A program made the position numbers and the translations under genes. From Acidobacteriaceae bacterium TAA 166 (GTDB taxonomy: Bacteria; Acidobacteriota; Terriglobia; Terriglobales; Acidobacteriaceae), in assembly GCA_000421065.1 (NCBI GenBank), contig ATWD01000002.1, forward strand, positions 248,001-312,000: 64,000 nucleotides of DNA, read 5' to 3'. The notes beneath the pieces were generated by a model. The model ran no database searches and was not told the origin of the DNA. It saw only the letters and a program-made list of their open reading frames with translations. This document shows positions 41,586-51,900 of the stretch, piece by piece; position 1 is the first letter of the stretch, and each line of letters opens with the position of its first letter.

Positions 41586-43397
41586 ATGACGAAACAAATG
41601 AGAGCCGCGATTGCGGCGACGCTGGTGATCTGTTCAGCGTCGATGCAGGCGCAGACGGCAGCTCGAACGCCTTCGAAGACGACCAAACGGGTCGTGAAGA
41701 AGAAGGCCGAGAGCCCCCTGGAGCGTACGCTACGGGAGTTGCGGGAGCAGATGCAGGCCCAGCAGGAGCAGATCAACGAGCTGAAACAGCAGCTTGCGGA
41801 TCGCGATGCACGACTGACGACGGCGACCCAGGATGCGCAGACGGCCAATGCTTCGGCGACGGCGGCTTCGACCCAGGCCCAGAATGCTTTAACCGCTCTT
41901 CAGTCCAACCACGAAGAGATGCAGACGCTTTCGAGCTCGGTCTCGGATCTGAAGGTCGCCAACACGGGTCTGGCCCAGACGATCAGCGACACCAAGAAGG
42001 ACATCACGACCGCGATCGAGTCGCCGACGACCCTGCACTACAAGGGCATCACGATTCAGCCGGTTGGCTTCTTCGCGTTTGAAACGGTGTATCGTTCGCG
42101 TGCGATGACTTCGGACGTAAATACGCCCTTCAATTCGACTCCTTACAACGGAGCGGGCCAGGCGCATGTGAGCGAGCTGAACTTCTCCGGACGCCAGAGC
42201 CGCGTCGGCGCCCTGTTTACAGGGGATACGGGGCGATTCAAGCTTGCGGGCTACGTCGAGGCGGACTTCCTGTCGGCGGGCGCGACCTCGAACGAGAACC
42301 AGAGCAACAGCTACACGCTGCGTCAGCGCCAGATCTGGGGGCAGGCGGCGACCAACAGCGGCTTCACTCTGACCGGCGGTCAGATGTGGTCGCTGGTGAC
42401 CGAGACCAAGACCTCGACGGATAACCGGACCGAGAACCTGCCGATGACGATCGACGCTCAGTACCACGTCGGTTTCAGCTGGGCTCGTCAGCCTGCAATC
42501 CGTTTCCAGCAGCGGTTGGGCAAGTTCACGGTGGCGGGTTCGCTCGAACAGGCAGAATACATCTATGGCAGCGCGACCAATGCTCCGACGAACTTCTTTA
42601 TCGGCGCTTTGGGTACGGGCGGCGGTCTTTATAACCTGACCGCAAACTACTCGAACAATGTTGCTCCTGACGTGATCGTGAAGGCGACCTACGACGCCAA
42701 GTATGGCCACTTCGAAGTGGGCGGACTGGCTCGCTGGTTCCGGGACCGCTACTATCCGAACGCCACCGCGACTCCGGCGAACTCCGCGGGCGCGACCAAC
42801 GACACCAAGACCGGCGGCGGATTCTTCGCCAACGTTCGGGTCCCTGTGACGCACTATCTCGATGCGGGTGTCCACATCATGACCGGACCGGGCGTGGGAC
42901 GTTACGGCACCTCGACCCTGCCGGACATCACGGTTCATCCGGATGGTACCCTGGCCACAATCAAGTCGCAGCAGGGCTTGATCTCGCTTGAGGCTCATCC
43001 GATGAAGAAGCTGGATATCTTTGGATATGCAGGTGCCGAGTACGCGCAGCGGACGACCTATCTAAACTCCAAGGGACTTCTCGTCGGTTATGGTTCTGTA
43101 ACCAGCAGCAACACTGGTTGCGGTGTCGAATCGGTTCCGGGAGGTGCGGGCAACGGTCTTGCAGGTGCCAGCCCTTACAATCCTGGTGCTGTGGCTAACT
43201 GCCTTGGAGCGACCCGTTTCGTGGCTGAAGGAACGGCCGGATTCACCTATCGCGTGTACACCAACCCCAAGTATGGCCGTCTGCAGTATCAGCTGCAGTA
43301 CAGCTATCTGAACCGTACGGCGTGGGCCGGCGTGGGCGGAGCTCCTGTGGCCACCAACAACATGGTCTTCACCAGCATGCGTTATTACATCCCGTAG
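41586..43397 (+). CDS. Outer-membrane porin-like beta-barrel with N-terminal coiled coil
   Basis: A 603-residue protein with a signal peptide (AAIAATLVICSASMQAQ), a basic segment, a coiled coil (about residues 45-130, LRELREQMQAQQEQINELKQQLADRDA), then a ~430-residue region of alternating beta strands typical of a trimeric porin barrel. It ends in MRYYIP, with aromatic residues close to the end as in many outer-membrane proteins. The coiled coil resembles the periplasmic anchor of SlpA/OmpM-type porins. The start at 41586 is preferred, with GAGG four bases upstream; TTG at 41574 is possible. The cargo is unknown. Confidence 0.85.
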   Translation: MTKQMRAAIAATLVICSASMQAQTAARTPSKTTKRVVKKKAESPLERTLRELREQMQAQQEQINELKQQLADRDARLTTATQDAQTANASATAASTQAQNALTALQSNHEEMQTLSSSVSDLKVANTGLAQTISDTKKDITTAIESPTTLHYKGITIQPVGFFAFETVYRSRAMTSDVNTPFNSTPYNGAGQAHVSELNFSGRQSRVGALFTGDTGRFKLAGYVEADFLSAGATSNENQSNSYTLRQRQIWGQAATNSGFTLTGGQMWSLVTETKTSTDNRTENLPMTIDAQYHVGFSWARQPAIRFQQRLGKFTVAGSLEQAEYIYGSATNAPTNFFIGALGTGGGLYNLTANYSNNVAPDVIVKATYDAKYGHFEVGGLARWFRDRYYPNATATPANSAGATNDTKTGGGFFANVRVPVTHYLDAGVHIMTGPGVGRYGTSTLPDITVHPDGTLATIKSQQGLISLEAHPMKKLDIFGYAGAEYAQRTTYLNSKGLLVGYGSVTSSNTGCGVESVPGGAGNGLAGASPYNPGAVANCLGATRFVAEGTAGFTYRVYTNPKYGRLQYQLQYSYLNRTAWAGVGGAPVATNNMVFTSMRYYIP

Positions 43398-43426
43398 ACC
43401 GCGCATTTGACAATGCGTTTATTTAG

Positions 43427-43458
43427 AAAGGCGCCCACAATGTGGGCGCCTTTCTTTT
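43427..43458 (+). terminator. Strong intrinsic terminator after the porin gene
   Basis: AAAGGCGCCCAC (43427-43438), loop AAT, GTGGGCGCCTTT (43442-43453), then CTTTTG. The 12-bp perfect stem lies 30 bases after the porin stop. Confidence 0.88.
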
Positions 43459-43578
43459 GTTTCTCAATTCACGATATTTTGATGCTCCACCCTGTTCGTA
43501 GTACTACCGTCGAACTGCTGTAGAGGAGACACCCTCTCGGTCGCAAGTCAACTGTCTACCACACAAAGGAGAATTGGT

Positions 43579-43917
43579 ATGCGAGCACAAATCGTGAGAA
43601 GCGTAATATGTTTTCTGCTTGTAGGGGCGGGATTTGTACTGATTTCCACCAGAGGCGTAGAAAATAAGGTCAAAGCACAAAGTGTAACCGCAATTCAAGC
43701 GGTTACAGCAAACAACCTTTCCTGCAATTCTTCTACCGACGGGGGAAATTCTTGTTCAGGCGATGTAACTTGGCCAACCAGTTTCAGCAGTTCTAATTAT
43801 GTTCTTGTTTGCGTTACCCCAGGAGGAATAAATCCATCAATCTCTAACCAAACGGCGAGCGGGTTTACGGTTGCGAATTCGGTTGGGGGTGTCAGTTGTA
43901 TTGGGGTACTCCAGTAG
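43579..43917 (+). CDS. Small secreted low-GC protein of unknown function
   Basis: A 112-residue protein with AAGGAG seven bases before the ATG, and a signal-like N-terminus (VICFLLVGAGFVLIS). The mature part has four Cys that could form two disulfides (LSCNSS, NSCSG, VLVCV, VSCIG). The ending NYVLVCVTPGG...NQTASGFTV resembles the beta-rich tips of phage or bacterial fibre proteins. The gene is clearly more AT-rich than its neighbours and is bracketed by two strong terminators, which suggests an acquired cassette. No function can be assigned. Confidence 0.8.
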   Translation: MRAQIVRSVICFLLVGAGFVLISTRGVENKVKAQSVTAIQAVTANNLSCNSSTDGGNSCSGDVTWPTSFSSSNYVLVCVTPGGINPSISNQTASGFTVANSVGGVSCIGVLQ

Positions 43918-43953
43918 GAAATGTCGAGAATGCCAGCATACGTTACAGGTGAG

Positions 43954-43985
43954 AGAGGCGCCCCCTGGGCGCCTCTTCTGCTTTT
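43954..43985 (+). terminator. Intrinsic terminator after the small secreted protein
   Basis: AGAGGCGCCC (43954-43963), loop CCT, GGGCGCCTCT (43967-43976), then TCTGCTTTT. Ten perfect base pairs. Confidence 0.8.
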
Positions 43986-44186
43986 GGACGCGATTTGAAA
44001 CTTGGGACGATGGATATGAGGGAGAGGTTCCGCAAGGGCTGTAGATCCCCCGACTCGACGGCTCAGAGAGCGAACGATCTTCCTCCGATTGCTTTGCAGG
44101 AAAGGCCATACAGAGGTCCCGGCCGGCAGTCGTCCATCTTTCCTGGGATGCGGTTTTGAGCAGGTCGATCCGCAGGGCGCACGGTG

Positions 44187-45566
44187 CTATTCGAACTCGG
44201 GGGCGGCGGCATCGGGGTTGGCCCGGCGCATGAGGTAGAAGAGGGCGAGGCCGACTCCGATCCACAGCACGCCGAGCAGCTGCGCCGAGTGGTTGAGATT
44301 GAGCCAGATGAAGCCGCTGACCAGGAGGCCGAGCAGAGGGATGAGAGTGGGGAAGAGGACTTTCTCCTGATCTTCTTGCGGGAGTTCTTTTTGGGCTTCG
44401 CGGCGGGCGCGGGAGCGCAGGCCGTAGTGGACGAGGGCCGCGGCGTTGACTCCCATGAAGGCGATGAAGGCTCCGAAGTTCAGGAGCTCGGCTCCGCTCT
44501 CGTAGGTGAGGAGGAAGGCTCCGGTCAGGGCGCAGGCTCCGAGGAGAAGGACGTTGTTGCGGGGAACTCCTGTGCCGCTGTCGATGGCGGAGAAGAAGCG
44601 GCGAGGGAGCGATCCTCCCTGGCCCATGCCGTAGAGCAGGCGGGCGGCGCCGAACTGCGCGGCGATTCCGGAGCCGAGGTTGGCGACCAGGAGGGTTGCG
44701 TTGAGCAGGTGGAAGAGGAAGCGGCCGCCGACGCGCTGGGCGATCTGCACATAGGCGGTGTCGACCAGGGCGGCCGGGAAGGGAGTGCGCGCGGGCCAGA
44801 CGATCTGGGCGACGTAGACCTCGACGGCGGAGAGCAGGCCGATGACCAGGCAGGTGAGGACGGTGGCGAGCATGATGTTGCGGCGGGGGTTCTCGACCTC
44901 CTCGCTCATGGTGGAGATGCCGTCGAAGCCGATGTAGGTGAGCACGGCGACGGAGGTTCCGCGGAAGAGGCGCGAGGCGGAGAAGGTGGCGGGATCGTAG
45001 AAGGGGACGAGCCAGGCGCCGCCGACCGGGCGTGCGACGAGGGCGATGTAGCGGATGGCGTAGGCGAGGAAGACGGCGACGACGAGGCTCATGAAGACGG
45101 CGAGGATGCCGTTGACGCGTCCGGAGGAGCGGACTCCGCGAAGATTGAGCAGGGTGAAGACGACGGCGAAGGAGATGGCCCAGGCGGCGTAGGGGACCTG
45201 CGGGAGGATGTTGCGGGCGGCGGCGCTGCACCAGATGACGCAGATGATGGGGTTGAGGATGTAGTCCATCAGCATGGACCAGCCGACGACGTAGCCGAGC
45301 AGGGGGTGGAGCTCGCGGCCGACGTAGGTGTAGGCGGAGCCGGCGCTGGGATAGACGCGGGCCATGCGGCCGTAGCTGACGGCGGTGAAGAGCATGGCGA
45401 CCATGGCGATGAGGATGGTGGAGACGACGTGGCCGCCGGCGACGTTGCTGACGACGCCGTAGATTCCCATGGGAGCGGTGGGCTGGATGATGACGATCCC
45501 GTAGACGACGAGGTGCCAGAGCTTGAGCGAACGGTGCAGACCGGAGGCCGGCTGGGAGGGATCCAC
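44187..45566 (-). CDS. APC-family amino acid/polyamine permease
   Basis: A 459-residue inner-membrane transporter with about 12 hydrophobic helices. Family features: the helix 1 unwound segment (PTAPMGIYGVVS), SAGSAYTYVGRELHPLLGYVVGWSMLMDY in helices 2-3, and TYIGFDGISTMSEEVENPRRN in the helix 6-7 region. It looks like the PuuP/YjeM-type amino acid or polyamine:proton symporters; the substrate is not assigned. It stands alone on the minus strand. Confidence 0.92.
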   Translation of the reverse strand: MDPSQPASGLHRSLKLWHLVVYGIVIIQPTAPMGIYGVVSNVAGGHVVSTILIAMVAMLFTAVSYGRMARVYPSAGSAYTYVGRELHPLLGYVVGWSMLMDYILNPIICVIWCSAAARNILPQVPYAAWAISFAVVFTLLNLRGVRSSGRVNGILAVFMSLVVAVFLAYAIRYIALVARPVGGAWLVPFYDPATFSASRLFRGTSVAVLTYIGFDGISTMSEEVENPRRNIMLATVLTCLVIGLLSAVEVYVAQIVWPARTPFPAALVDTAYVQIAQRVGGRFLFHLLNATLLVANLGSGIAAQFGAARLLYGMGQGGSLPRRFFSAIDSGTGVPRNNVLLLGACALTGAFLLTYESGAELLNFGAFIAFMGVNAAALVHYGLRSRARREAQKELPQEDQEKVLFPTLIPLLGLLVSGFIWLNLNHSAQLLGVLWIGVGLALFYLMRRANPDAAAPEFE

Positions 45567-45710
45567 GGTGGGGTTCAGAGAGGGAGCCTTTCCTGATACA
45601 TGCGTGGGTGCATGGGTTTCGAGACACCCTTCCTCTTCTAATGTAGCGGATGAAAGGCGGGGAGAAGGATGGCTTTTGAGGCTGAGGAAGGGAGGGGGAT
45701 TCTGCTGGAA

Positions 45711-45905
45711 TCAGCCTTTGAACTGGACCCAGGCCATGCAGGGGGCGGCGATGAACATGACCCAGGCGAGTGAGTGCGCGAAGGGAATACCGGTGGAGGC
45801 ACTGTTGATGATCAGGGTCACCAGGGCGGCGAGCCAGATGACGATCCAGGGCGCGGCCAGAATCTTTGCCAGAATCTTCGGGTCAGTTTCGGGTGCCGGG
45901 TTCAT
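45711..45905 (-). CDS. Small membrane protein with two helices
   Basis: A 64-residue protein: a polar start (MNPAPETDPKILAKI), helix 1 (WIVIWLAALVTLIINSA) and helix 2 (LAWVMFIAAPCMAWV). I do not recognise a family. It has no overlap with other convincing frames and lies upstream of the APC permease on the same strand, 144 bases apart. Confidence 0.6.
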   Translation of the reverse strand: MNPAPETDPKILAKILAAPWIVIWLAALVTLIINSASTGIPFAHSLAWVMFIAAPCMAWVQFKG

Positions 45906-46237
45906 GGGGTAACAGTAGCAAAATATTGCAGATCACTCCATATTTCAAAGGTAATGGGTTAGGTGGATACCTTTGGAATAAAGAGTGGTTACCATTGCCC
46001 TGGCCGGTGAGTACGCATCCTCAATTGCGAGAGACGGGGTTGTTCTGGTTTGGTCTCCCTGGTCGAACCGGTCGAGAGGCTCCGATCCCGAGCAGGCCCC
46101 CGATCCCGAGCAGGCCCCCGTGTCGGGAGGAAGAGATGGCGTGGATCGCATACGGAGGAATCCCGAGAAGCCGACTGGCGTGGTCGTCGGTGCCCGGCGA
46201 CCTTGGGATTCTCGGCAATCTTGGATTCGCCGCAGCC
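45906..46237. other. Intergenic region with a short tandem repeat
   Basis: No gene supported in 332 bases; several short frames exist on both strands without domains. An 18-base unit, CCGATCCCGAGCAGGCCC, occurs twice in tandem at 46082-46117. Confidence 0.5.
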
Positions 46238-48715
46238 TCAAACGTTACCCATCACAGGGTCTGTAATGCTCGCCGTCCCGGTCTCGACACGCCCGGCGTA
46301 ACGTACTTCGCCGTCTCCGATGCTCACCGAAACGTCATACCAACCGTGGATTTTCCCGGACCACATCACCACATTCTCCGTCGCACCGGCGGCTACGTGC
46401 TTCATCACCGGTGCTAAGCCATACGAGTGGTCTTTCACTGTAACGGGTGCGACTGTCTTGCCTGCGTTTTTCACCCGGAAAATAACATTTCCGCTAAGCT
46501 TGTTGCCCTTCTGCTCATACATGGCCTGCACTGCCATCGGCGCTTGCACGGTCCCGTTGAAACTCCGAAAGAACCCGTTCGGCGCGTGTACGTCAATCGA
46601 GTATCTTCCTCCCTTTACCGGGAAGCTCTCCGTCAACGTATCGCCAGCCTTCACCGCGTACGTTCCCACAACCATGTTCCCATCGTCACGCAGATACACA
46701 TTGAACGGCGCACCCATAGACTTCGCGCCATGAACCGACGTTCCCGCCTTCATCGTCAACACGAAGTTCTTCCCGTCTGCGCTTAACGCACCGTCCGCAT
46801 ACAGCTCATACGGCAGCGGGTTGGCCAGACGGGTCCCCGGTTCCTGCTTCGACATCCACGGCGAGGCGGCCAGCTTCTGGTTCACCTCCGCAATCTGTTC
46901 CCGGGTCAATGCCTTGAAGTTCGCCGGCAGTTCCTTGTCCTTCGCCTCGCGAATCTGAATCACAAACTTGTTGCGGTCGAGATAATCAAGCTTCGCATCG
47001 TGTGTCGTGTGCGTCCGGAAGCAGCTCGTCAGATCACCCGAGATCGACCGTCTCCACTGGCTTATGTTCGTCTCATGCACTGTCTTGCCGGTCTTCTCTT
47101 TTACGAACTCTTCGAGAAACTGGATCATCGAGGTGTGATCGAACAGCTGCGAATTTACCCATCCTCCGCGGCTCCACGGCGAAGCCACAACCATCGGCAC
47201 GCGGAAGCCCATTCCGATGGGCCCGCTCCGCGCCTCTTCATGGCTTACGCCCTGCGCTAACTCATCTTCCTTGTACGTGTACTCCAATGACGTATCGATC
47301 CCCGAAGAAGCCTTTCCGGTCTCCGGACGCTTGGGGTCAGCCGCCACATAGGACGGCGCGTGATCGAAATAGCCGTCATTCTCGTCATACGTCAGGATGA
47401 AGATCGTCTTCTTCCACACTTCAGGTTTGCTGGTCAGAATGTCCATCACCTCGGACACATACCAGGCCCCATACCAGGGTGACGTCGGATGATCCGAGAA
47501 ATGCCCCGGCGAGCTCAACCAAGAGACCATCGGTAGCTTGTTGTTCTGCACGTCGTCGCGGAACTGGTGAAGGATGTCGCCCTTCGGCACCTCCATCTCT
47601 TGCCCATCGAACTTCAACGTCTCCAGCGATCGGTAATCCGGGTCGTTAACATTCACGACAAACGCCGCATCGTGCAGCGCCTTTTGTTGCGGCGAAAGCT
47701 TTGCATACAAATCTTTACCCGATCCCGCCGCGAGCTGTCGTGACAAGGCCTCTCGATCAAGCTCGTCACGCTTCAATCTCTGCTCGAGCTTCGCCTTCTG
47801 CAGGGGATCGTCGGTCGCCGCCAGCAGCGCATGCGTCTTCGTCATGCGCTCTTCGCAAGTCGCCAGCTCCTTCTGCAGATTCGGCCCTGCGTATTGATAT
47901 GCAGGGATGTTGTAAGCCGAAAAGGCCTCCAGCACGTTCGTGCCGAAATTCCCCAGCCAGGATCCCGCGTCTCCATTCAGTCCGGTGGTCCGGGTCAACT
48001 CGTTCTGATAGAACTTCCAGCTCACGCCTGCTTCCTGCAGCCGCTCCGGGAACGTCTTCCACTTCTGGCCGCCGATCATGATCTGGTCGTTCCGCATGAA
48101 CACACGCGAAGCCGCATGCTGCTCATCGCGCACTGTGCCTGTCCAGAAGAACAACCGGTTCGGCGTCGTGCTCGTCATCGCAGAGCAATAGTTCTGATCG
48201 CAGACTGTGAACGCGTCCGCCAGTGCGTAATAGAACGGCAGGTCCTCGCGGGTGTAATGCCCCATCGTGATCGGCATAGGGGCGTAGGCCTTGTTCCCTG
48301 AACGCTTGGCGTCGATCCATTGATCATGGCGGCCTTCATTCCAAGCATCCACCTGGCTGTTCCGGCTATGCGGGATCGAACCCATCCAGGTGATTTTGGT
48401 GTCCTTGATGTCCAACCGCCATGGAGCATAGGTCTCGCCCGCCGCATTCGTCTGGAGGAATACAGAATTTCCATTGGCCTGACGGATTGCCCGAGGATCG
48501 TTGAACCCACGGACACCCTGCAATGCGCCCAGCGCGTGATCGAACGACCGGTTTTCCTGCATCAGGATCACAATGTGTTCAGCGTCCTTATATGTCGATC
48601 CCGCCGTGGGTTCGATCGCAAACGCCCGCTTCACTGACTCAGGAACAATTCCCGCCATGCCCGCGCCGCCCGCCAAAAGCGAAGCAGCCTTCAAAAAATC
48701 ACGCCTCGTTGTCAT
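46238..48715 (-). CDS. Tat-exported phospholipase C, phosphocholine-type
   Basis: An 825-residue phosphoesterase of the PlcH/PlcN family. It has a twin-arginine signal (TTRRDFLKAASLLAGGAGMAG), then the phosphoesterase domain from HIVILMQENRSFDHALGALQGVRGF, with metal and active-site segments such as LTYDENDGYFDH. Two C-terminal DUF756-type beta domains follow (~620-710 and ~725-815). It would cleave phosphocholine-type head groups from lipids outside the cytoplasm. The start at 48715 puts the RR motif at residues 4-5. It is the last gene of a minus-strand run with two TonB receptors, 235 bases upstream. Confidence 0.94.
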   Translation of the reverse strand: MTTRRDFLKAASLLAGGAGMAGIVPESVKRAFAIEPTAGSTYKDAEHIVILMQENRSFDHALGALQGVRGFNDPRAIRQANGNSVFLQTNAAGETYAPWRLDIKDTKITWMGSIPHSRNSQVDAWNEGRHDQWIDAKRSGNKAYAPMPITMGHYTREDLPFYYALADAFTVCDQNYCSAMTSTTPNRLFFWTGTVRDEQHAASRVFMRNDQIMIGGQKWKTFPERLQEAGVSWKFYQNELTRTTGLNGDAGSWLGNFGTNVLEAFSAYNIPAYQYAGPNLQKELATCEERMTKTHALLAATDDPLQKAKLEQRLKRDELDREALSRQLAAGSGKDLYAKLSPQQKALHDAAFVVNVNDPDYRSLETLKFDGQEMEVPKGDILHQFRDDVQNNKLPMVSWLSSPGHFSDHPTSPWYGAWYVSEVMDILTSKPEVWKKTIFILTYDENDGYFDHAPSYVAADPKRPETGKASSGIDTSLEYTYKEDELAQGVSHEEARSGPIGMGFRVPMVVASPWSRGGWVNSQLFDHTSMIQFLEEFVKEKTGKTVHETNISQWRRSISGDLTSCFRTHTTHDAKLDYLDRNKFVIQIREAKDKELPANFKALTREQIAEVNQKLAASPWMSKQEPGTRLANPLPYELYADGALSADGKNFVLTMKAGTSVHGAKSMGAPFNVYLRDDGNMVVGTYAVKAGDTLTESFPVKGGRYSIDVHAPNGFFRSFNGTVQAPMAVQAMYEQKGNKLSGNVIFRVKNAGKTVAPVTVKDHSYGLAPVMKHVAAGATENVVMWSGKIHGWYDVSVSIGDGEVRYAGRVETGTASITDPVMGNV

Positions 48716-48950
48716 GTCCAGGATTCTCCACATTAAACATCATCAAATGATGAACAAAAATCGCCCGCCCCGGTCCTATTTCGTATCAACAATTCGGCCC
48801 GACAAAGTATATCTGAACGACTGGAGGCGAATTTGCAAACGTTATTGATGCTTAATCAATCTTCGGGGAACCTCTGTTCTCTAATTGCACAATTTATAAC
48901 CAACCGTATCCGCAAGGAACAGCATTGATTCGTTTCAGCCCCAGAATCGA

Positions 48951-51900
48951 CTAGAAATGCAAACGCAGGGCGAACTGTAGGGAGCGTGGACCTCCGCTCT
49001 GATAGAGCGGATTCAACGTGCCCAGCGAAGTATTCAGTGTCTGGTAGGCCTGTCCAAAGAGACTGGATCCGGCAGTGCTGTTGGGGCTGGAGTTCAGTTG
49101 GTTGTAGACGGCGCCAAAGATCGGGTGGTTGAGAAGATTGAATGCCTCAGCCCGAAACTGTAAACCGACTCCCTCTCGGATCGGAAACTCTCGCCGTAGA
49201 GCAAGATCGGCTTGTATCGCATCGAATCCACGCGCCGAGTTTCGTCCTGCGTTTCCTTCGATGGAGAGGGGATTTCCATTCTCATCCGTCGGCGTGCTGT
49301 ATGCGGCAGTATTGATCACCCGGCCCCCCGGCGCAGAGGGGATTTGAAGATAGAGCGGCTGATCGGGGACGCGGTTCGGATGATAGTTGAGCGACGTTCC
49401 GTTGGTGGGGTTGGTTCCTTCGTTCGCAATCACGTCCACCGGAGTAGCGGAGCGTGCCGAAATTCTCGTGTCGAAAGACCAATGGTTCACAATGGTCTCG
49501 ACAAGATGACCGGTGTGGAGGGCCGGTACATCGTAGGTGATGGCGGCGTCGAAGTTATTGCGGACATCGAAGTCCGAACTCGCGTGTTCCAACTCCTGAG
49601 CCTGGAAGTTGGTGCTGGAGTCATCGAGAGAGTGCGACCAGGTATAGGAGACCAGAGCCTGGAGACCATGGGACAATCTGCGCTGAAACTGAACCTGCAA
49701 TGCCGAATAATCAGAGCTCGCATCGTTGGTGCCTAACTGCAGACCGTCGCCTTCGGAAAATGCGGGGTTCCCTAACACATCGGGGTAGAAGTACCTCTGG
49801 GCGAGCAGCCTTCGACCCGCAGATCCGACGTAGCTTAATGTCAGCGACTGTTGAGTACCGAGGGCCTGCTCGACCGCAACATTCCACTGGATCGTGTAGG
49901 GCGCCAGGAAGTGCGGGTTATAGGCATATACGGTCGTCCCGTACGGAGGCCGGCTATTGGGCGCCGGGAAATCGGCAATCGTCTGTCGTGAGAATGGAAA
50001 TGCGGCGCTCCCAAAACTCTCGTTCACAAAGCCAGGACCGTAGTAGCCATTGGAGGCGTTGGCCGTGCCGGTATCGAAGAAGAGACCGCCGCCAGCCCGA
50101 ACGACGGTCTCATGCCCAGATTGCTGATGGACCTGCCATGCCGCACTCAGCCGCGGGGCGACGTTGCCGTAAGTTGTCTTCCAGAGCGGAGTGCCCTGGG
50201 GAGCAAGTTGCGCCGTCGCCAGATTCGTCACCTGATCCAGGGTATAGGGATTGTTGCCTTTCGCATCGGTCGGGGCAGGGTTCACATCCCATCGCAATCC
50301 ATAGGAGAGCGTAAGGCGGGGTGTCGCCTTCCATGTGTCCTGTGCAAAGGCGGAATAGTTTTGATAGACGGGGTGAGGAGCGGCGCCAAGCTTATACAAG
50401 ACGGCGTTGTCGATAACGCCGCTGATCAGGTTGGCCTCGCTGTAGGTCATCCCCCACTCCCAGTAATCGTAGGCGCTCTGGGAGTCGTGGAGGCCGCGAT
50501 AGTCGAAGCCAACACTCAGAGCATGCTTCCCGGCAACGAAGTGGAAGGTATCCACCACATTGATTTGACGTTGTCTCGATTGGGCATTCGAGGTGTTTGC
50601 ATAGGGATATAGGACGTTATAGAAGAGATAAATTCCTGCCGCGTCGCTATTGAGCAGGCCGGGAAGAGCGGATGACACAAACGGTGTGGCCCCACCAAAG
50701 GTATCGATGGACTGGTTGTTCTTCTGCTTATTTCGGGTGAAGTTGAAACGAAGATCATTCGACGCTCGTGAATTGAAGGTCGCTGTGGCTCCGAGCGTTA
50801 TGCTGCCGATGGTTCCGTTAAGGTTCCCTACATTCGCGAGGTCATAGCTTGAGCGTGTGACTGAGCTTGACGGAGAGTAACTCATGCGCCCGAAGAGCAG
50901 CAGCTTGTCGCCGATGTGCTGATCGAGTCGAAGGCTGAACGCATCGAGCCTGCCTGGCGAAACGTAGCCTGCCGTGTATCCATAGAGATCTCCCCCGAGA
51001 TTGGTGGCGTTCGCGAGCGGCAGGGGAAATCCACCAAGAAGAGGCTGAAGTCCGGGTGCGGCGCTTTGACGCAGCGCAAGCGAGGGTACCGCTGTCAGGT
51101 TGGCAGCGACGGGGTTCTTGAGACGAAGACCTTCATAAGAGAAGAAGAAGAAGCTCTTGTCTCTGCCGTTGTAGAGCCGTGGGATCACGATCGGGCCTCC
51201 CAATGTGCCTCCGAAGTCGTTCTGATGTTCTTCGAGACGCGGCTGCCCATAGTAGTTATTGAACCAGGCATTCGCGCTGGTAGCTCCATTGCGGAAGTAA
51301 TCGAAGGCCGATCCGTGGAGATGATTGGTACCGGAGCGGCTGCTGAAGGAGAATTGTCCGCCTGGAGTACGGCCGTATTCCACGGAATAGGTCGAGGTCT
51401 TCGCGCTGAACTCCTGCAGAGCATCGATGGAGATGAGGCTCTGCGTGGTGCCGAGAGACGTCTCGCCGAGTGTCGCCCCTCCGAATCCCGCTCCGATTCC
51501 GGGCCCCTCCTGGGTATAGATTCCGGTGTTTACCCCGACCCCATCCACGGTGAAGTAGTTCTGCTCGCTGCGCTGTCCATTCACGGTAAACTCCCCCGCG
51601 TATCCGGTTCCGGAGCTTTCGCCCACGGGGACCTGCGTCACTCCAGGGATCAGCGTCAGCAAGGGTTGAAAACTTCGGCCGCTCAGCGGGATGTTCTCTA
51701 CAAACTGGCGGTCAATGACCGTGCCGACCGTTGCGTCTGTCGTGTTGATCTCACGTCCACTGCCGTCGACGGTCACCGACTGCGATGCTCCTCCCACCTC
51801 GAGACGAACATCGATATTGAGGTTTTGTGCCACCTCCACCGTGATTCCAGTCCTTCGATAGAGCTTGAATCCAGAGGCCTCCGCGGCCAAGGTGTATTGT

